From Herbaspirillum seropedicae (lineage in GTDB: Bacteria > Pseudomonadota > Gammaproteobacteria > Burkholderiales > Burkholderiaceae_D), in contig NZ_CP011930.1 in assembly GCF_001040945.1 (NCBI RefSeq), forward strand, positions 4,025,021 to 4,089,020: a stretch of 64,000 nt of DNA, read 5' to 3'. Shown here in pieces: positions 41,366 through 51,222 of the stretch. The notes beneath the pieces are model-generated. The model searched no databases. It saw nothing but the letters and a program-made list of their open reading frames with translations, and was not told the DNA's origin. How positions within the stretch are numbered: position 1 is the first letter of the stretch; every line of letters begins with the position of its first letter. The translations under genes were made by a program, and so were the position numbers.

Positions 41366-44062
41366 TCAGTTGGCCAGCGCCTTGGTGACCACTTCGGCCA
41401 CATCGCGCGAGAGCTTGGGCGCGGCCGCCACCTGTTGCAGCGCCAGGCGCATCTTTTCCTGCAGGGCCGGGCTGTACTTGCGCCAGCGGTCCAGGCTGCG
41501 CGCCAGGCGCGCCGCCACCTGCGGGTTGCTGGCGTTGAGGGCGATGACCTGCTCGGCCCAGAAGCTGTAGCCGTTGCCGTCGGGCGCGTGGAAGGCCGAG
41601 GGATTGCCGTTGCAGAAGCTGAAGATCAGGCTGCGCGCGCGGTTCGGGTTCTTCAGCGTGAATGCGGGATGCTCGGCCAGGGTGCGTACGGTGTTCACAT
41701 CCGCGTTGCGGGCGGTGGCCTGCAGGGTGAACCACTTGTCGATGACCAGGGCTTCCTGCTCGAATTCGGCGTAGAAGCGTTGCAGCGCCTCGCTCTTGCC
41801 GGGCGCGGCGCTGTTCAAGATGGCCGAGAGTGCGGCCAGGCGGTCGGTCATGTTGTTGGCCTGCTGGTCCTGCTGCTGCGCCAGGGTCATGGCTTGTTCA
41901 TCATCCAGCTCGGCCAGGTAGGACAGCGCCACGTTCTTGAGCGCGCGGCGGCCAGCCGAGGCGGCGTCCGGACTGTAGTCGCCGGGGGTCTGGTTGGCGT
42001 GGTAGGCGGCCAGCAGGTCCTCGCGCAGTTCACGCGCCAGCGAGCGACGCAGGAACTGGCGCGCTACGTGGATGGCGTGCGGATCGATGATCTCCATCTG
42101 TTCGGCGATCATGGTTTCCGAAGGCAGCGTGAGCACCAGTTCGCGGAAGGCCGGGTCCAGCGCTTCGTCGCGCAGCGTGGCGCGCAGGGCGTTGGCCAGG
42201 GCGCCGTCGTGCTCCAGGTTGTTGAGCACGGTATCGACCGAGACCACATGCCCGGACTGGCGCGCGGCCTGCACGGCCACGGTGAGGTTTAACAGGCGAC
42301 GGGTGGCTAGGCGCTGGCCGGCTTCCCAGCGATTGAAGGCGTCGCTGTCATGGGCCATCAGGAAGGCCAGCTCGGCATCGCTGTAGTCGTATTGCAGCAG
42401 TACCGGTGCGGAGAAGCCGCGCAAGAGCGAAGGCACCGGTTTTTGCTCGACGTTGACGAAGCGGAAGCTCTGCTTGGCCTTGGTCAGCTCCAGCACGCGG
42501 GTGGTGGGACCGGCCTTCTTCTCGCCCTCGAGCGTCAGCGCCAGGTCACGGCCCTGGGCATCCAGCAGGCCCACGGCCACCGGGATGTGGAAGGGCTGTT
42601 TCTTCTTCTGGCCGGGCGTGGGCGGGCAGCTTTGCTCCAGCGTCAGGGTCAGGGTCTTGCGCTTGGCGTCGTAGTCCACGCTGGCTTGTACCTGGGGCGT
42701 GCCAGCCTGGCTGTACCAGCGCTCGAACTGCGACAGGTCGCGGCCGTTGGCGTCAGCCATGGCGGCGCGGAAATCGTCGCAGGTCACGGCTTGGCCGTCG
42801 TGGCGCTCGAAGTACAGGTCCATGCCCTTGCGGAAACCGTCGCGGCCCAGCAGGGTCTGGTACATGCGCACAACTTCAGCGCCCTTTTCATAGACGGTGA
42901 CGGTGTAGAAATTATTGATCTCGACATAGGAGTCGGGACGCACCGGGTGCGCCATCGGGCCGGCGTCTTCCGGGAACTGCGCCTGGCGCAGCACGCGCAC
43001 GTCGTCGATGCGCTTGACGGCGCGGCCACTGTCGCTGCCGATCATGTCGGCCGAGAATTCCTGGTCGCGGAAGACGGTCAGGCCTTCCTTCAACGAGAGC
43101 TGGAACCAGTCACGGCAGGTGACGCGGTTGCCGGTCCAGTTGTGGAAGTATTCGTGGCCGACCACGGCTTCGATGTTGGCAAAGTCGACATCGGTGGCAA
43201 TGCGCGGATTGGCCAGCACGTACTTGGTGTTGAAGATGTTGAGGCCCTTGTTTTCCATGGCGCCCATGTTGAAGTCCCCCACGGCGACGATCATGAAGCG
43301 GTCCAGGTCCAGGTCCAGGCCGAAGCGTTGCACGTCCCAGGTGATGCTGTTCTTGAGCGAATCCATGGCGTGCTGGGTCTTGTCGAGGTTGCCCTCTTCC
43401 ACCCAGACCTGCAGCAGCGCATCGCGGCCCGAATGCAGGCGTACGGTTTCTTCCTGGCAGACCAGGTTGCCGGCCACCAGGGCGAAGAGGTAGGAGGGCT
43501 TCTTGAACGGATCTTCCCACTTGGCGTAGTGGCGGCCGTCGGGCAGATCCCCCTCTTCGATCAGGTTGCCGTTGGACAGCAGCACCGGATAACGGGCCTT
43601 GTCGGCGCGCAGCATGACGGTGAACTTGGCCATCACGTCCGGACGGTCGGGGAAATAGGTGATCTTGCGGAAGCCCTCGGCCTCGCATTGGGTGAAGAAA
43701 TTGCCGTTGGACACATACAGGCCCATCAGGGACGTATTGCGATCCGGATGCACCAGGGTCTCGATCTCCAGCACCACCTTGGCCGGCGCGGCGGGGATGG
43801 TCAGCACGCCGCCAGCGATGCGGAAGTCCCCCTTGGCCTGGGTGAGCAGCTTGCCGTTCAGGCGCAGGGCCACCAGTTCCAGCTCTTCGCCGAAGAGCAC
43901 CAGATCGCGGCTTTTGGCTGCCGGATTGCGGGTCATGGTGATGCGGGTGGCCACACGGGTGTCAGAGGGATCGAGGTCGAAACCCATTTCGACGGTGTCG
44001 GCCAGGTAATGGGGGGCGGCGTAGTCTTTACGGTAGATCGTCTGGGGCGTATCGGTGCGCAT
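41366..44062 (-). CDS. pepN: Aminopeptidase N (M1 metallopeptidase)
   Basis: An 898-residue zinc aminopeptidase that removes N-terminal residues from peptides in the cytoplasm. It contains the substrate-anchoring GAMENKGLNIF and the zinc motif HEYFHNW followed 18 residues later by the second Glu ligand in LKEGLTVFRDQEF. The length matches E. coli PepN (870) with the usual four domains: an N-terminal beta domain, the catalytic domain, DUF3458 and the alpha-helical C-terminal domain. The ribosome site is weak. fbp follows on the same strand. Confidence 0.97.
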   Translation of the reverse strand: MRTDTPQTIYRKDYAAPHYLADTVEMGFDLDPSDTRVATRITMTRNPAAKSRDLVLFGEELELVALRLNGKLLTQAKGDFRIAGGVLTIPAAPAKVVLEIETLVHPDRNTSLMGLYVSNGNFFTQCEAEGFRKITYFPDRPDVMAKFTVMLRADKARYPVLLSNGNLIEEGDLPDGRHYAKWEDPFKKPSYLFALVAGNLVCQEETVRLHSGRDALLQVWVEEGNLDKTQHAMDSLKNSITWDVQRFGLDLDLDRFMIVAVGDFNMGAMENKGLNIFNTKYVLANPRIATDVDFANIEAVVGHEYFHNWTGNRVTCRDWFQLSLKEGLTVFRDQEFSADMIGSDSGRAVKRIDDVRVLRQAQFPEDAGPMAHPVRPDSYVEINNFYTVTVYEKGAEVVRMYQTLLGRDGFRKGMDLYFERHDGQAVTCDDFRAAMADANGRDLSQFERWYSQAGTPQVQASVDYDAKRKTLTLTLEQSCPPTPGQKKKQPFHIPVAVGLLDAQGRDLALTLEGEKKAGPTTRVLELTKAKQSFRFVNVEQKPVPSLLRGFSAPVLLQYDYSDAELAFLMAHDSDAFNRWEAGQRLATRRLLNLTVAVQAARQSGHVVSVDTVLNNLEHDGALANALRATLRDEALDPAFRELVLTLPSETMIAEQMEIIDPHAIHVARQFLRRSLARELREDLLAAYHANQTPGDYSPDAASAGRRALKNVALSYLAELDDEQAMTLAQQQDQQANNMTDRLAALSAILNSAAPGKSEALQRFYAEFEQEALVIDKWFTLQATARNADVNTVRTLAEHPAFTLKNPNRARSLIFSFCNGNPSAFHAPDGNGYSFWAEQVIALNASNPQVAARLARSLDRWRKYSPALQEKMRLALQQVAAAPKLSRDVAEVVTKALAN

Positions 44063-44373
44063 GGAGGCCTGTCCGGAAGGGAAATAGAAACGGAAATGGA
44101 GATGAAAAGTGAACGCGACGGCAGTCGCAAGCTAATTCAGGTGCAGCAAAAACCTGATTTTACCAATCATCCCGCCGACAGCGGATGGATTTGCCCCTGC
44201 CTCTGTCACAGACCAGACTGCGCGGCCATGGTTCGCACCAGACCACGCAGGACGCTGCCGCACTACAATGGAGGCCATGGTGCGCACCAGACCGGGGCAG
44301 GCAGGATAGAAATGCCCACAGCACGGTCCTAGCACTGCGGCCTGGCGCCGCCTTTTCCGACTGGAGTTCCTTC
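44063..44373. other. Divergent spacer with a direct repeat
   Basis: This 311-bp spacer between pepN and the lipoprotein gene contains two near-identical 21-bp units (entered separately). A TACAAT box lies between them. The upstream frame at 44185 is an extension of the lipoprotein frame without coding character. Confidence 0.5.
44224..44293. repeat. Two 21-bp direct repeats 49 bp apart
   Basis: GGCCATGGTTCGCACCAGAC(C) at 44224-44244 recurs at 44273-44293 with one difference (G for T at the tenth base). The repeats are in the promoter region of the DUF4136 lipoprotein gene. They may be paired regulator sites or the trace of a small tandem duplication. Confidence 0.6.
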
Positions 44374-45027
44374 ATGAAACGCTGGATTTACCCTTTGCTC
44401 GCGCTGGCCACCCTGCTGCTCTCGGGCTGCGCCACGGTGATCGACAACAATGTCACCTCCTTCCACGCCTGGACGCCGTCCTACAACGACAAGCCCTACG
44501 CCTTCGCGCCCACCAAGGAACAGGAAAACAACCTGGAATACCAGAACTACGCCAGCCTGATCCGCCAGGAACTGCAGTTCCTGGGCTTCACCGAGGCCAA
44601 GGAGGCGCGCCAGGCGCAGCTGCAGGTCAGTTTCAGCTATGGCATGAATACGGAACAGGTGGTGGTCACGCGGCCCGCCTACGATCCCTTCTTCTATGGC
44701 CCCGCGCCCGGCTGGGGGCGCTTCGGCCCGCGCCCGTTCGGCTTCTACGGCCCCTATGGCCCGTTCTATGATCCCTTCTGGTATGGCGGACCGATGCAAA
44801 GCACCAGCTATCCGGTGTTCCTGCGCCGGTTGCAGATCGGCATTACCGAGGCCGGCGGGGGCAAGAAGCTCTTCGATGTGGTGGTGGACAGTGAAGGCAG
44901 CCGCGCCGGACTCGCCGCAGCCATGCCGGCCATGGTGCGCGCCGCCTTCGACGACTTCCCCGGCCCCAGCGGGGTGACGCGCCAGGTCCGCATCAAGGTG
45001 GACAAGGACGGCCAGCCGATGGACTGA
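44374..45027 (+). CDS. DUF4136 family lipoprotein
   Basis: A 217-residue predicted lipoprotein starting at the ATG at 44374 behind CTGGAGTTCC. The signal peptide ends with the lipobox LLSGC, with the lipidated Cys at residue 19-20. The mature part fits DUF4136 domain proteins with YASLIRQELQFLGFTEAKEA and the strand QLQVSFSYGM, and has a Gly/Pro/Phe/Tyr-rich loop in the middle (YGPAPGWGRFGPRPFGFYG). It probably sits in the inner leaflet of the outer membrane. Function unknown. It is convergent with the next gene, with only 12 bp between the two stop codons. Confidence 0.9.
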   Translation: MKRWIYPLLALATLLLSGCATVIDNNVTSFHAWTPSYNDKPYAFAPTKEQENNLEYQNYASLIRQELQFLGFTEAKEARQAQLQVSFSYGMNTEQVVVTRPAYDPFFYGPAPGWGRFGPRPFGFYGPYGPFYDPFWYGGPMQSTSYPVFLRRLQIGITEAGGGKKLFDVVVDSEGSRAGLAAAMPAMVRAAFDDFPGPSGVTRQVRIKVDKDGQPMD

Positions 45028-45039
45028 GGCTGGCCACCG

Positions 45040-46191
45040 CTAGTTGATGAAGCGCCCGCCGCTGCCGATGGCGGTGAGGTCGACAAAGTCCGAGCCGCTG
45101 TGGTCGGTGCGGCTGAAGTGCTGGCTGAAGCCGCCGCCATCGTAGTTGGCCGGGGAAATCGTCTCCAGCGCCCGGATCAAGCCTTCCCGGGTCAGGGCGC
45201 GGCCAGCACGGCGCAGGCCTTCGACCAGGGTGCGGGCGGCGATATAGCCTTCCAGGCTGAGGAAATTGTCCACCGCGCCCGGATGCTGGGCCACCGCCTT
45301 GCGGTATTCATAGACCAGCGGCAGGCGCGCCTTGTTGGGGAAAGGCACGACCTGGGCGATCTCCGCCCCTATCCCGCACTCCTTGAGTCGAGCCGACAGC
45401 GATAGGCTGCCTACGAAGGAATAGTGCGAAAAACCGCCCAGGTAGCCCGCCTGGCGCATGCGCGCAATGAGCGCTGCCGCCGGCCGATAGGAGACCACCT
45501 GGATCACCACGTCCGGCTTGACCTTCAGCAAGGCCTGGGCCGCGCCCTCCACGGCATCGCTGTTGCGCTCCACGGCGGCGGTGCCGACCAGGGTCAGCCC
45601 ATAGACCAGGGCGCGCAGGCGCAACTGCTCCAGCATGCTCTTGCCCAGCTCATCGTTCTGGTAGAACACCGCCACCTTGCGGCGCCCGGTGCCTTGCAGC
45701 TGGCGCAGCAGGAAGTCGGTCTCCTGGGCATAGCTGGCGCGCACATGGAAGATCAGGCGATTGAAGGGCTCGCGCAAGGCCAGCGCCCCGGAGACCGGAG
45801 CAAACAGCGGCACGTTGGCCTCGCGGATGGCGGGCAGCGCCGCCAGCGTGGTGGCCGTGCCGGAATAGCCGAACAAGGCAAAGACCTTGTCGCGCCAGAT
45901 CAGTTGCTGGGTATTGGCGGCAGTGCGCTCGGGCTCATAGCCATCGTCCAGGCTCAACAGCCGCACGCGTCGGCCATGCACGCCGCCCTTGGCGTTGACC
46001 ATGGCGAAATAGCTCTGCGCACCGACCAGGAAATCCCGGCCCAGATCGCTGGCCGGTCCCGAGAAAGGCGCCGACTGCCCCAGCACCACTTCGGTCGCGC
46101 TGACTCCGTCTTCGGCGGCGGCCCCCACCGCCAGCAGCGACATTGCAAGCCCCAGGCAACCGCGCAGGCGGTGGCACCAGTTCCATCCCAT
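45040..46191 (-). CDS. ABC transporter substrate-binding protein, branched-chain amino acid type
   Basis: A 383-residue periplasmic protein starting at 46191 behind a CAGGAGAGGGAG site. The signal peptide ends near residue 26 (AVGAAA). The mature part fits the type-1 periplasmic-binding fold of LivJ-like proteins: EVVLGQSAPFSGPASDLGRD at the start, then NAKGGVHGRRVRLLSLDDGY and VFALFGYSGTATTLAALPAI. Such proteins bind branched-chain amino acids, amides, aromatic acids or urea. No livHMGF genes are near, so this is an orphan. A strong inverted repeat lies in its leader. Confidence 0.9.
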   Translation of the reverse strand: MGWNWCHRLRGCLGLAMSLLAVGAAAEDGVSATEVVLGQSAPFSGPASDLGRDFLVGAQSYFAMVNAKGGVHGRRVRLLSLDDGYEPERTAANTQQLIWRDKVFALFGYSGTATTLAALPAIREANVPLFAPVSGALALREPFNRLIFHVRASYAQETDFLLRQLQGTGRRKVAVFYQNDELGKSMLEQLRLRALVYGLTLVGTAAVERNSDAVEGAAQALLKVKPDVVIQVVSYRPAAALIARMRQAGYLGGFSHYSFVGSLSLSARLKECGIGAEIAQVVPFPNKARLPLVYEYRKAVAQHPGAVDNFLSLEGYIAARTLVEGLRRAGRALTREGLIRALETISPANYDGGGFSQHFSRTDHSGSDFVDLTAIGSGGRFIN

Positions 46192-46221
46192 CTCCCTCTC
46201 CTGGCAAAAATGTTCTCTCTG

Positions 46222-46259
46222 GGCGTGGTGCAGTGAAAGAACAGTTCACTGCCCACGCC
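46222..46259 (-). promoter_or_regulatory. Long hairpin in the leader of the solute-binding protein gene
   Basis: Positions 46222-46237 and 46245-46259 form a 15-bp stem with one bulged base and a 7-base loop. It ends about 30 bp before the start codon of the leftward binding-protein gene. No T-run directly follows, although ATTTTT comes about 10 bp later. It could be a weak terminator for the upstream genes, an operator or a translation-control hairpin. Confidence 0.5.
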
Positions 46260-46366
46260 AAGGAGGCATTTGACGGCCTGGATCGGTAAAAATGCGCTAA
46301 TGACGCATAGTCTTCATGAATTCCCGATATCTTGCGAGATCGATGCCGAACTAATTCGATAAAAGA

Positions 46367-46537
46367 CTAGGAAAAATACGCTTCGCTGGCAAAGGTGATG
46401 ACGACGATCAGCAACACCGCGCTGATGAGCACCAGCAGCAGGCGACCGAACTTGGGCGAGCCATCGGCCCCGGCGGGCTGCTCCGGGGGATGGTCCATGG
46501 GATTGGCGCGCTCCGGTGGGCGGGATGGCTGGTCCAT
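46367..46537 (-). CDS. Small single-span membrane protein (56 aa), unknown function
   Basis: The frame begins at the ATG at 46537, 8 bp after the stop of the quinone oxidoreductase gene, and ends at 46367. The product has a Pro-rich polar start (MDQPSRPPERANPMDHPPEQ), then PKFGRLLLVLISAVLLIVVI as a membrane helix, and ends EAYFS. There is no strong ribosome site, so translation may be coupled to the gene before it. No family is recognised. A second ATG at residue 14 is a possible start. Confidence 0.55.
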   Translation of the reverse strand: MDQPSRPPERANPMDHPPEQPAGADGSPKFGRLLLVLISAVLLIVVITFASEAYFS

Positions 46538-46545
46538 GGGCGGGC

Positions 46546-47520
46546 TCAGGGAATGAGGATGGTGGAACCGGTGGTCTTGCGGCCTTCCAGATCGGCATGG
46601 GCCTGGGCCACATCCTTCAAGGCATAGCGCTGGTTGATCTCGATGCTGATCTTGTTGCCGAGGACCATGTCGAACAGGTCGCCAGCGGTCGCATCCAGTT
46701 CGGCGCGGGTGGAAGTGTAGTTGCCCAGCGAGGGACGGGTCAGGAACAGCGAGCCGCGCGAGGCCAGCTCGGACACGCCGAACGGCGCCACCGGACCGGA
46801 GGCATTGCCGAAGCTGACCATCATGCCGCGCGGACGCAGGCAGTCCAGCGAGCCCAGGAAGGTATCCTTGCCGATGGAGTCATAGACCACCTGCACGCCG
46901 CGGCCGCCGGTGAGCTCCTTGACGCGCTCGACGAAGTTCTCGGTCTTGTAGTTGATCACATGGGCCGCGCCGTGCTGCAGGGCCAGGGCGGCCTTTTCAT
47001 CGCTGCTGACGGTGCCGATCAGGTTCACCCCCAGCGCACGCGCCCACTGGCAGGCGATCAGGCCGATACCGCCGGCGGCAGCGTGGAACAGGATGGTGTC
47101 GCCCGGCTGCACCGCGTAGGTCTGGCGCAGCAGGTATTGCACGGTCATGCCCTGCAGCATCATGGCGGCGGCGGTATCGAAGCTGATCGCGTCGGGCAGC
47201 TTGACCAGGATGTCAGCGGGCATGACGCGCTCTTCGGCATAGGCGCCATTGGGACGGCCGGCATAGGCGACGCGGTCGCCCACCTTGAAGCCGCTCACCC
47301 CCGCGCCGACTGCCTCGATGGTGCCGGCAGCCTCCTGGCCCAGGCCGGCGGGCAGGGGTTGCGGATAGAGGCCCGCGCGGAAATAGCAATCGATGAAGTT
47401 CAGGCCGACGGCGGCGTGGCGGATGCGCACTTCACCCGCGCCCGGCTCCCCCACCTCGACGTCCACATATTCCATTACCTCGGGGCCGCCGGTCTTGCTC
47501 ATGCGGATTGCTTTTGCCAT
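46546..47520 (-). CDS. NADPH:quinone oxidoreductase (zeta-crystallin type)
   Basis: A 324-residue enzyme of the medium-chain dehydrogenase family, begun at the ATG at 47520 behind AAGGAGACCCAG. It has the QOR features NFIDCYFRAGLYPQPLPAGL and GQEAAGTIEAVGAGV, and the nucleotide-binding HAAAGGIGLIACQWARALGV. There are no zinc-binding cysteines, as expected for this branch. It reduces quinones with NADPH in the cytoplasm. A small membrane-protein gene follows directly. Confidence 0.93.
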   Translation of the reverse strand: MAKAIRMSKTGGPEVMEYVDVEVGEPGAGEVRIRHAAVGLNFIDCYFRAGLYPQPLPAGLGQEAAGTIEAVGAGVSGFKVGDRVAYAGRPNGAYAEERVMPADILVKLPDAISFDTAAAMMLQGMTVQYLLRQTYAVQPGDTILFHAAAGGIGLIACQWARALGVNLIGTVSSDEKAALALQHGAAHVINYKTENFVERVKELTGGRGVQVVYDSIGKDTFLGSLDCLRPRGMMVSFGNASGPVAPFGVSELASRGSLFLTRPSLGNYTSTRAELDATAGDLFDMVLGNKISIEINQRYALKDVAQAHADLEGRKTTGSTILIP

Positions 47521-47589
47521 CTGGGTCTCCTTGTTCGCAGTCAGTTTCAAGCCTGGAAATTCACTTCGGGTGAGGCAGTATAGAACGCC

Positions 47590-48504
47590 TCAGCGCTTCT
47601 TGCGCGACAGCAGCCACATGCCCGCCAGCACCAGCGCCGTACCCACCAGCTGCAGGGCGGTGATGGGCTCGTCCAGCAGCACCGCGCCCATGAAGAGCGT
47701 CGAGACCGGTCCCACCAGCCCGGCCTGGGCCGCCGTGGGCGCGCCGATGCGGGCCACCGCCACCATGGTCAGGAACACCGGCAGCACGGTGCAGAACACG
47801 GCATTGAAGAGTGACAGCTGGTACACCGGCGCCACCTGGGTGAGCAGATCGGCGGGGGCGCGCAGCACGAAGAACTGGATCACGCAGGCCACGCTGGAGA
47901 CGCACATGGCATAGGCCACCAGCCGCACCGCGCCCACGCGCCGCACCAGCTCGCCCGAGGAAATCAGGTAGATCGAGTAACTGAAGGCCGAGCCCAGCAC
48001 CAGGGCGCTGCCGAGGATGACATCGCTGCCGCCGACGTGCAGGTCATGCTGCAACACCAGCACGGTGCCGAAGTAGGACACCAGCAAGGCCGCCCATTCG
48101 ATCCAGCCGAACTTGCGCTTGAAGAAGAAAAAGGCGATCAGCATCACGAAGGAAGGCGTGAGGAACAGGATCAGCCGCTCCAGCCCGGCAGAGATGTATT
48201 GCAAGCCGAGGAAATCAAGGAAGCTCGACAGGTAATAGCCCATCAGCCCCAGCACCACGATGCGCCAGCCATCGCCCCGTCCCAGCGGCGGCTGGGTGCG
48301 CGCCTTCCACAGCGCCACGGCGGCGAACATGGGGAAGGAAAACACCATGCGCAGCGTGATGACCATGACGGCATCGACGTGATAGCGATACATCAGCTTG
48401 GCCACGATGGCCTTGGCGGAAAAGAAGACGGCGCCGACGATGGCGAGCAGGAGCCCGCCCAGGAAGGCCTGGCGCGGAGTGGGATGGGGAGTGGCGGCAA
48501 TCAT
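47590..48504 (-). CDS. DMT superfamily permease (EamA domains)
   Basis: A 304-residue inner-membrane protein with about ten helices in two EamA repeats, started at the ATG at 48504. The first repeat starts with QAFLGGLLLAIVGAVFFSAK. The second has GSALVLGSAFSYSIYLISSG and AARIGAPTAAQAGLVGPVST-like segments, ending in a basic RKKR tail. The substrate is unknown; family members export amino acids, nucleosides or other metabolites. It is 69 bp upstream of the oxidoreductase gene on the same strand. Confidence 0.88.
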   Translation of the reverse strand: MIAATPHPTPRQAFLGGLLLAIVGAVFFSAKAIVAKLMYRYHVDAVMVITLRMVFSFPMFAAVALWKARTQPPLGRGDGWRIVVLGLMGYYLSSFLDFLGLQYISAGLERLILFLTPSFVMLIAFFFFKRKFGWIEWAALLVSYFGTVLVLQHDLHVGGSDVILGSALVLGSAFSYSIYLISSGELVRRVGAVRLVAYAMCVSSVACVIQFFVLRAPADLLTQVAPVYQLSLFNAVFCTVLPVFLTMVAVARIGAPTAAQAGLVGPVSTLFMGAVLLDEPITALQLVGTALVLAGMWLLSRKKR

Positions 48505-48575
48505 GGCCGCGATTGTAAACCTTGTCACGGCGCTGCGCCCGGGCCACCGGGGCGCAGCGCATCAGCGCTTCTTCA

Positions 48576-50228
48576 TCAACGCTTCTTCATCAGCGAGCCC
48601 AGCACGCCGCGGATGAGCTCACGCCCCACCTGCGAACCGATGCTGCGCGCCGCCGACTTGACCATGGCCTGCAAGGGCGAATCGCTGCGGCGGTTGCCGC
48701 CGTTGCCGAAGATGCCGCCGGCAGCATCCTTGAGCAGATCGCCCAGTCCGCCACCCTCGCCCTGCTGCGGGATGGGCTGAGGCTGCGGCTGCGATTGCTG
48801 CGGCGGGATGCGCGTGCCGCCGCTGGGACGCGAGGGACTGGCGGGTCCCGGGGCGCTGCGGCCGGCCGAGGCGCCCCAGGCATTGTCATCCACCGGTGAT
48901 GGCGCAGGCGCGGATTGCGGCACAGACTGAGGAGCGGCTGGCGGCTGCTGGACGGCACGCCCTTTCAGGCGTTCATAGGCCGATTCGCGGTCGATGGCCT
49001 GTTCATAGACGCCCGCCACCAGTGAGGAGGCGATCAGCGCGCGCCGTTCGGCCTGGCTGAGCGGGCCGATCTGCGAGGCCGGCGTGAGCACGTAGCCGCG
49101 CTCGACCATGTTGGGCCGGCCCTTCTCATCGAGGAAGGACACCAGCGCCTCGCCCACGCCCAGTTCCGTGATGGCCTGGGCGGTATTGAGCATGGGATTG
49201 GGGCGGAAGGTCTCGGCGGCCGCCGTCACGGCCTTCTGGTCGCGCGGGGTGTAGGCGCGCAGGGCGTGCTGCACGCGGTTGCCGAGCTGGCCCAGCACGG
49301 TGTCGGGAATATCCAGCGGATTCTGGGTGACGAAATAGATGCCCACGCCCTTGGAGCGGATCAGGCGCACCACCTGCTCGATCTTCTGCAGCAGTGGCTT
49401 GGGGGCTTCGTCGAAGAGCAGGTGGGCTTCGTCGAAGAAGAAGGCCATCTTGGGCTTGTCCAGGTCGCCCACCTCGGGCAGGTGTTCGAACAGCTCCGAG
49501 AGCATCCACAGCAGGAAGGTGGAATACAGGCGCGGCGCGTTCATCAGCCTGTCGGCGGCGAGGATGTTGATGACGCCGCGTCCGTGGGCGTCGGTCTGCA
49601 TCCAGTCCTCGATGTTCAACATGGGTTCGCCGAAGAAACGGTCGCCGCCCTGCTCGTCGATGCCGATCAGGCCGCGCTGGATGGCGCCCACGCTGGCCGC
49701 CGAGATGTTGCCGTATTCGGTCTTGAACTGGGCGGCGTTCTCGCCCACGTGCTGCAGCATGGCGCGCAGGTCCTTGGTGTCCAGCAGCAAGAGGCCATGG
49801 TCGTCGGCGATCTTGAACACCAGTTGCAGCACGCCCTGCTGGGTGTCGTTGAGGTTGAGCATGCGCGCCAGCATCAGCGGCCCCATGTCGGAGACGGTGG
49901 CGCGCACCGGATGGCCCTGCTCGCCATAGACATCCCAGAAGGCCACCGGCGCCGCCGCCCAGGCGGGCTCGGGCAGGCCCAGCTGGGCCAGGCGCGCAGC
50001 GGTCTTGGGCGAGGCGCTGCCGGCCTTGCCCAGGCCGGAGAGATCGCCCTTGACGTCGGCCATGAAGACCGGCACGCCGATCTCGGAGAGCGCCTGGGCC
50101 AGCACCTGCAGGGTGACCGTCTTGCCGGTGCCGGTGGCGCCGGTGATGCAGCCATGGCGGTTGGCCAGTTGCGGCAGCAGGCACAGTTGCCCGCCGGAAT
50201 GGGTGGCGATGGGAAGAGGATGAATCAT
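48576..50228 (-). CDS. HerA-like ATPase (DUF853 family)
   Basis: A 550-residue P-loop ATPase started at the ATG at 50228 ([13 protein letters not shown]); the longer open frame covers the divergent yebC gene's upstream region. The Walker A motif is [18 protein letters not shown], followed by [15 protein letters not shown]. The Walker B region is [20 protein letters not shown]. The C-terminal hundred residues contain a disordered Pro/Gln/Ser-rich stretch and then [20 protein letters not shown]. The family is related to HerA/FtsK translocases; its role in bacteria is not established. It is divergent from yebC. Confidence 0.9.
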   Translation of the reverse strand: MIHPLPIATHSGGQLCLLPQLANRHGCITGATGTGKTVTLQVLAQALSEIGVPVFMADVKGDLSGLGKAGSASPKTAARLAQLGLPEPAWAAAPVAFWDVYGEQGHPVRATVSDMGPLMLARMLNLNDTQQGVLQLVFKIADDHGLLLLDTKDLRAMLQHVGENAAQFKTEYGNISAASVGAIQRGLIGIDEQGGDRFFGEPMLNIEDWMQTDAHGRGVINILAADRLMNAPRLYSTFLLWMLSELFEHLPEVGDLDKPKMAFFFDEAHLLFDEAPKPLLQKIEQVVRLIRSKGVGIYFVTQNPLDIPDTVLGQLGNRVQHALRAYTPRDQKAVTAAAETFRPNPMLNTAQAITELGVGEALVSFLDEKGRPNMVERGYVLTPASQIGPLSQAERRALIASSLVAGVYEQAIDRESAYERLKGRAVQQPPAAPQSVPQSAPAPSPVDDNAWGASAGRSAPGPASPSRPSGGTRIPPQQSQPQPQPIPQQGEGGGLGDLLKDAAGGIFGNGGNRRSDSPLQAMVKSAARSIGSQVGRELIRGVLGSLMKKR

Positions 50229-50451
50229 GTCAACTCGGCCTTGAAGGCAAAAAATCACGAAGAGGCGGTATGGTAAAATGCCCGCCCGATTATAGTCAGA
50301 ACCTGGCGGCAGGAAGTGCATTATCGGTCCTGTCCGAGCCTGGCCCTGATCTGCGCCGATCCGTCGGTTGCGCGCGCCGGCCTGGCCGGAACGCCCCGGA
50401 TCGCTGCAACAGGACGGTTCTGCCCCACCACCCTCGCAGGAAAGATTCAAC

Positions 50452-51177
50452 ATGGCTGGACACAGCAAATGGGCCAATATTCAGCATCGTAAAGGCCGTC
50501 AGGATGAAAAGCGCGGTCGCGTCTGGACCCGCCTGATCAAGGAAATCACCGTCGCGGCCCGCATGGGCGGCGGCGACCCGGACACCAACCCGCGCCTGCG
50601 CCTGGCCGTGGACCGCGCCTCCGACGCCAACATGCCCAAGGACAACGTGACCCGCGCCATCCAGCGCGGCACCGGCGCCCTGGATGGCGTGAACTATGAA
50701 GAAGTGCGCTATGAAGGCTACGGCATCAATGGCGCGGCCATCATCGTCGATTGCATGACCGACAACCGCGTCCGTACCGTCGCCGAAGTGCGCCACGCTT
50801 TCTCCAAGTTCGGCGGCAACATGGGGACCGAGGGTTCGGTGGCCTTCCTGTTCAAGCACTGCGGCCAGCTCATGTACGCCCCCGGCACGGATGAGAACGC
50901 GGTCATGGAAGCTGCGCTGGAAGCCGGCGCCGAGGATGTGATCACCGATGAGGAAGGCGGCATCGAAGTGCTGACCGCCCCCAACGACTTCTCCGCCGTG
51001 AAGGCCGCCATGGAAGCCGCCGGCTTCAAGGCGGAAGTGGCCGAGATCACCATGAAGCCCTCCACCGAAACCGTGTTTGCGGGCGAGGATGGCGTCAGGA
51101 TGCAGAAATTGCTCGACGCGCTGGAGAACCTGGATGACACCCAGGAGCTCTATACCAATGCCGTGATCGAAGAATAA
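50452..51177 (+). CDS. yebC: YebC/PmpR family translation or transcription factor
   Basis: A 241-residue protein begun at the ATG at 50452 behind GCAGGAAAG. It has the family opening [20 protein letters not shown] and [20 protein letters not shown]. Family members are described as DNA-binding regulators and more recently as ribosome-associated factors that ease translation of proline runs. A TAAAAT box near 50274-50279 may be part of the promoter, but with no clear -35. purD follows 45 bp later and may be co-transcribed. Confidence 0.96.
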   Translation: MAGHSKWANIQHRKGRQDEKRGRVWTRLIKEITVAARMGGGDPDTNPRLRLAVDRASDANMPKDNVTRAIQRGTGALDGVNYEEVRYEGYGINGAAIIVDCMTDNRVRTVAEVRHAFSKFGGNMGTEGSVAFLFKHCGQLMYAPGTDENAVMEAALEAGAEDVITDEEGGIEVLTAPNDFSAVKAAMEAAGFKAEVAEITMKPSTETVFAGEDGVRMQKLLDALENLDDTQELYTNAVIEE

Positions 51178-51222
51178 TTCACATCGTTCTCACATTTCGC
51201 CACCCTTATTTCCTCTAATCCC

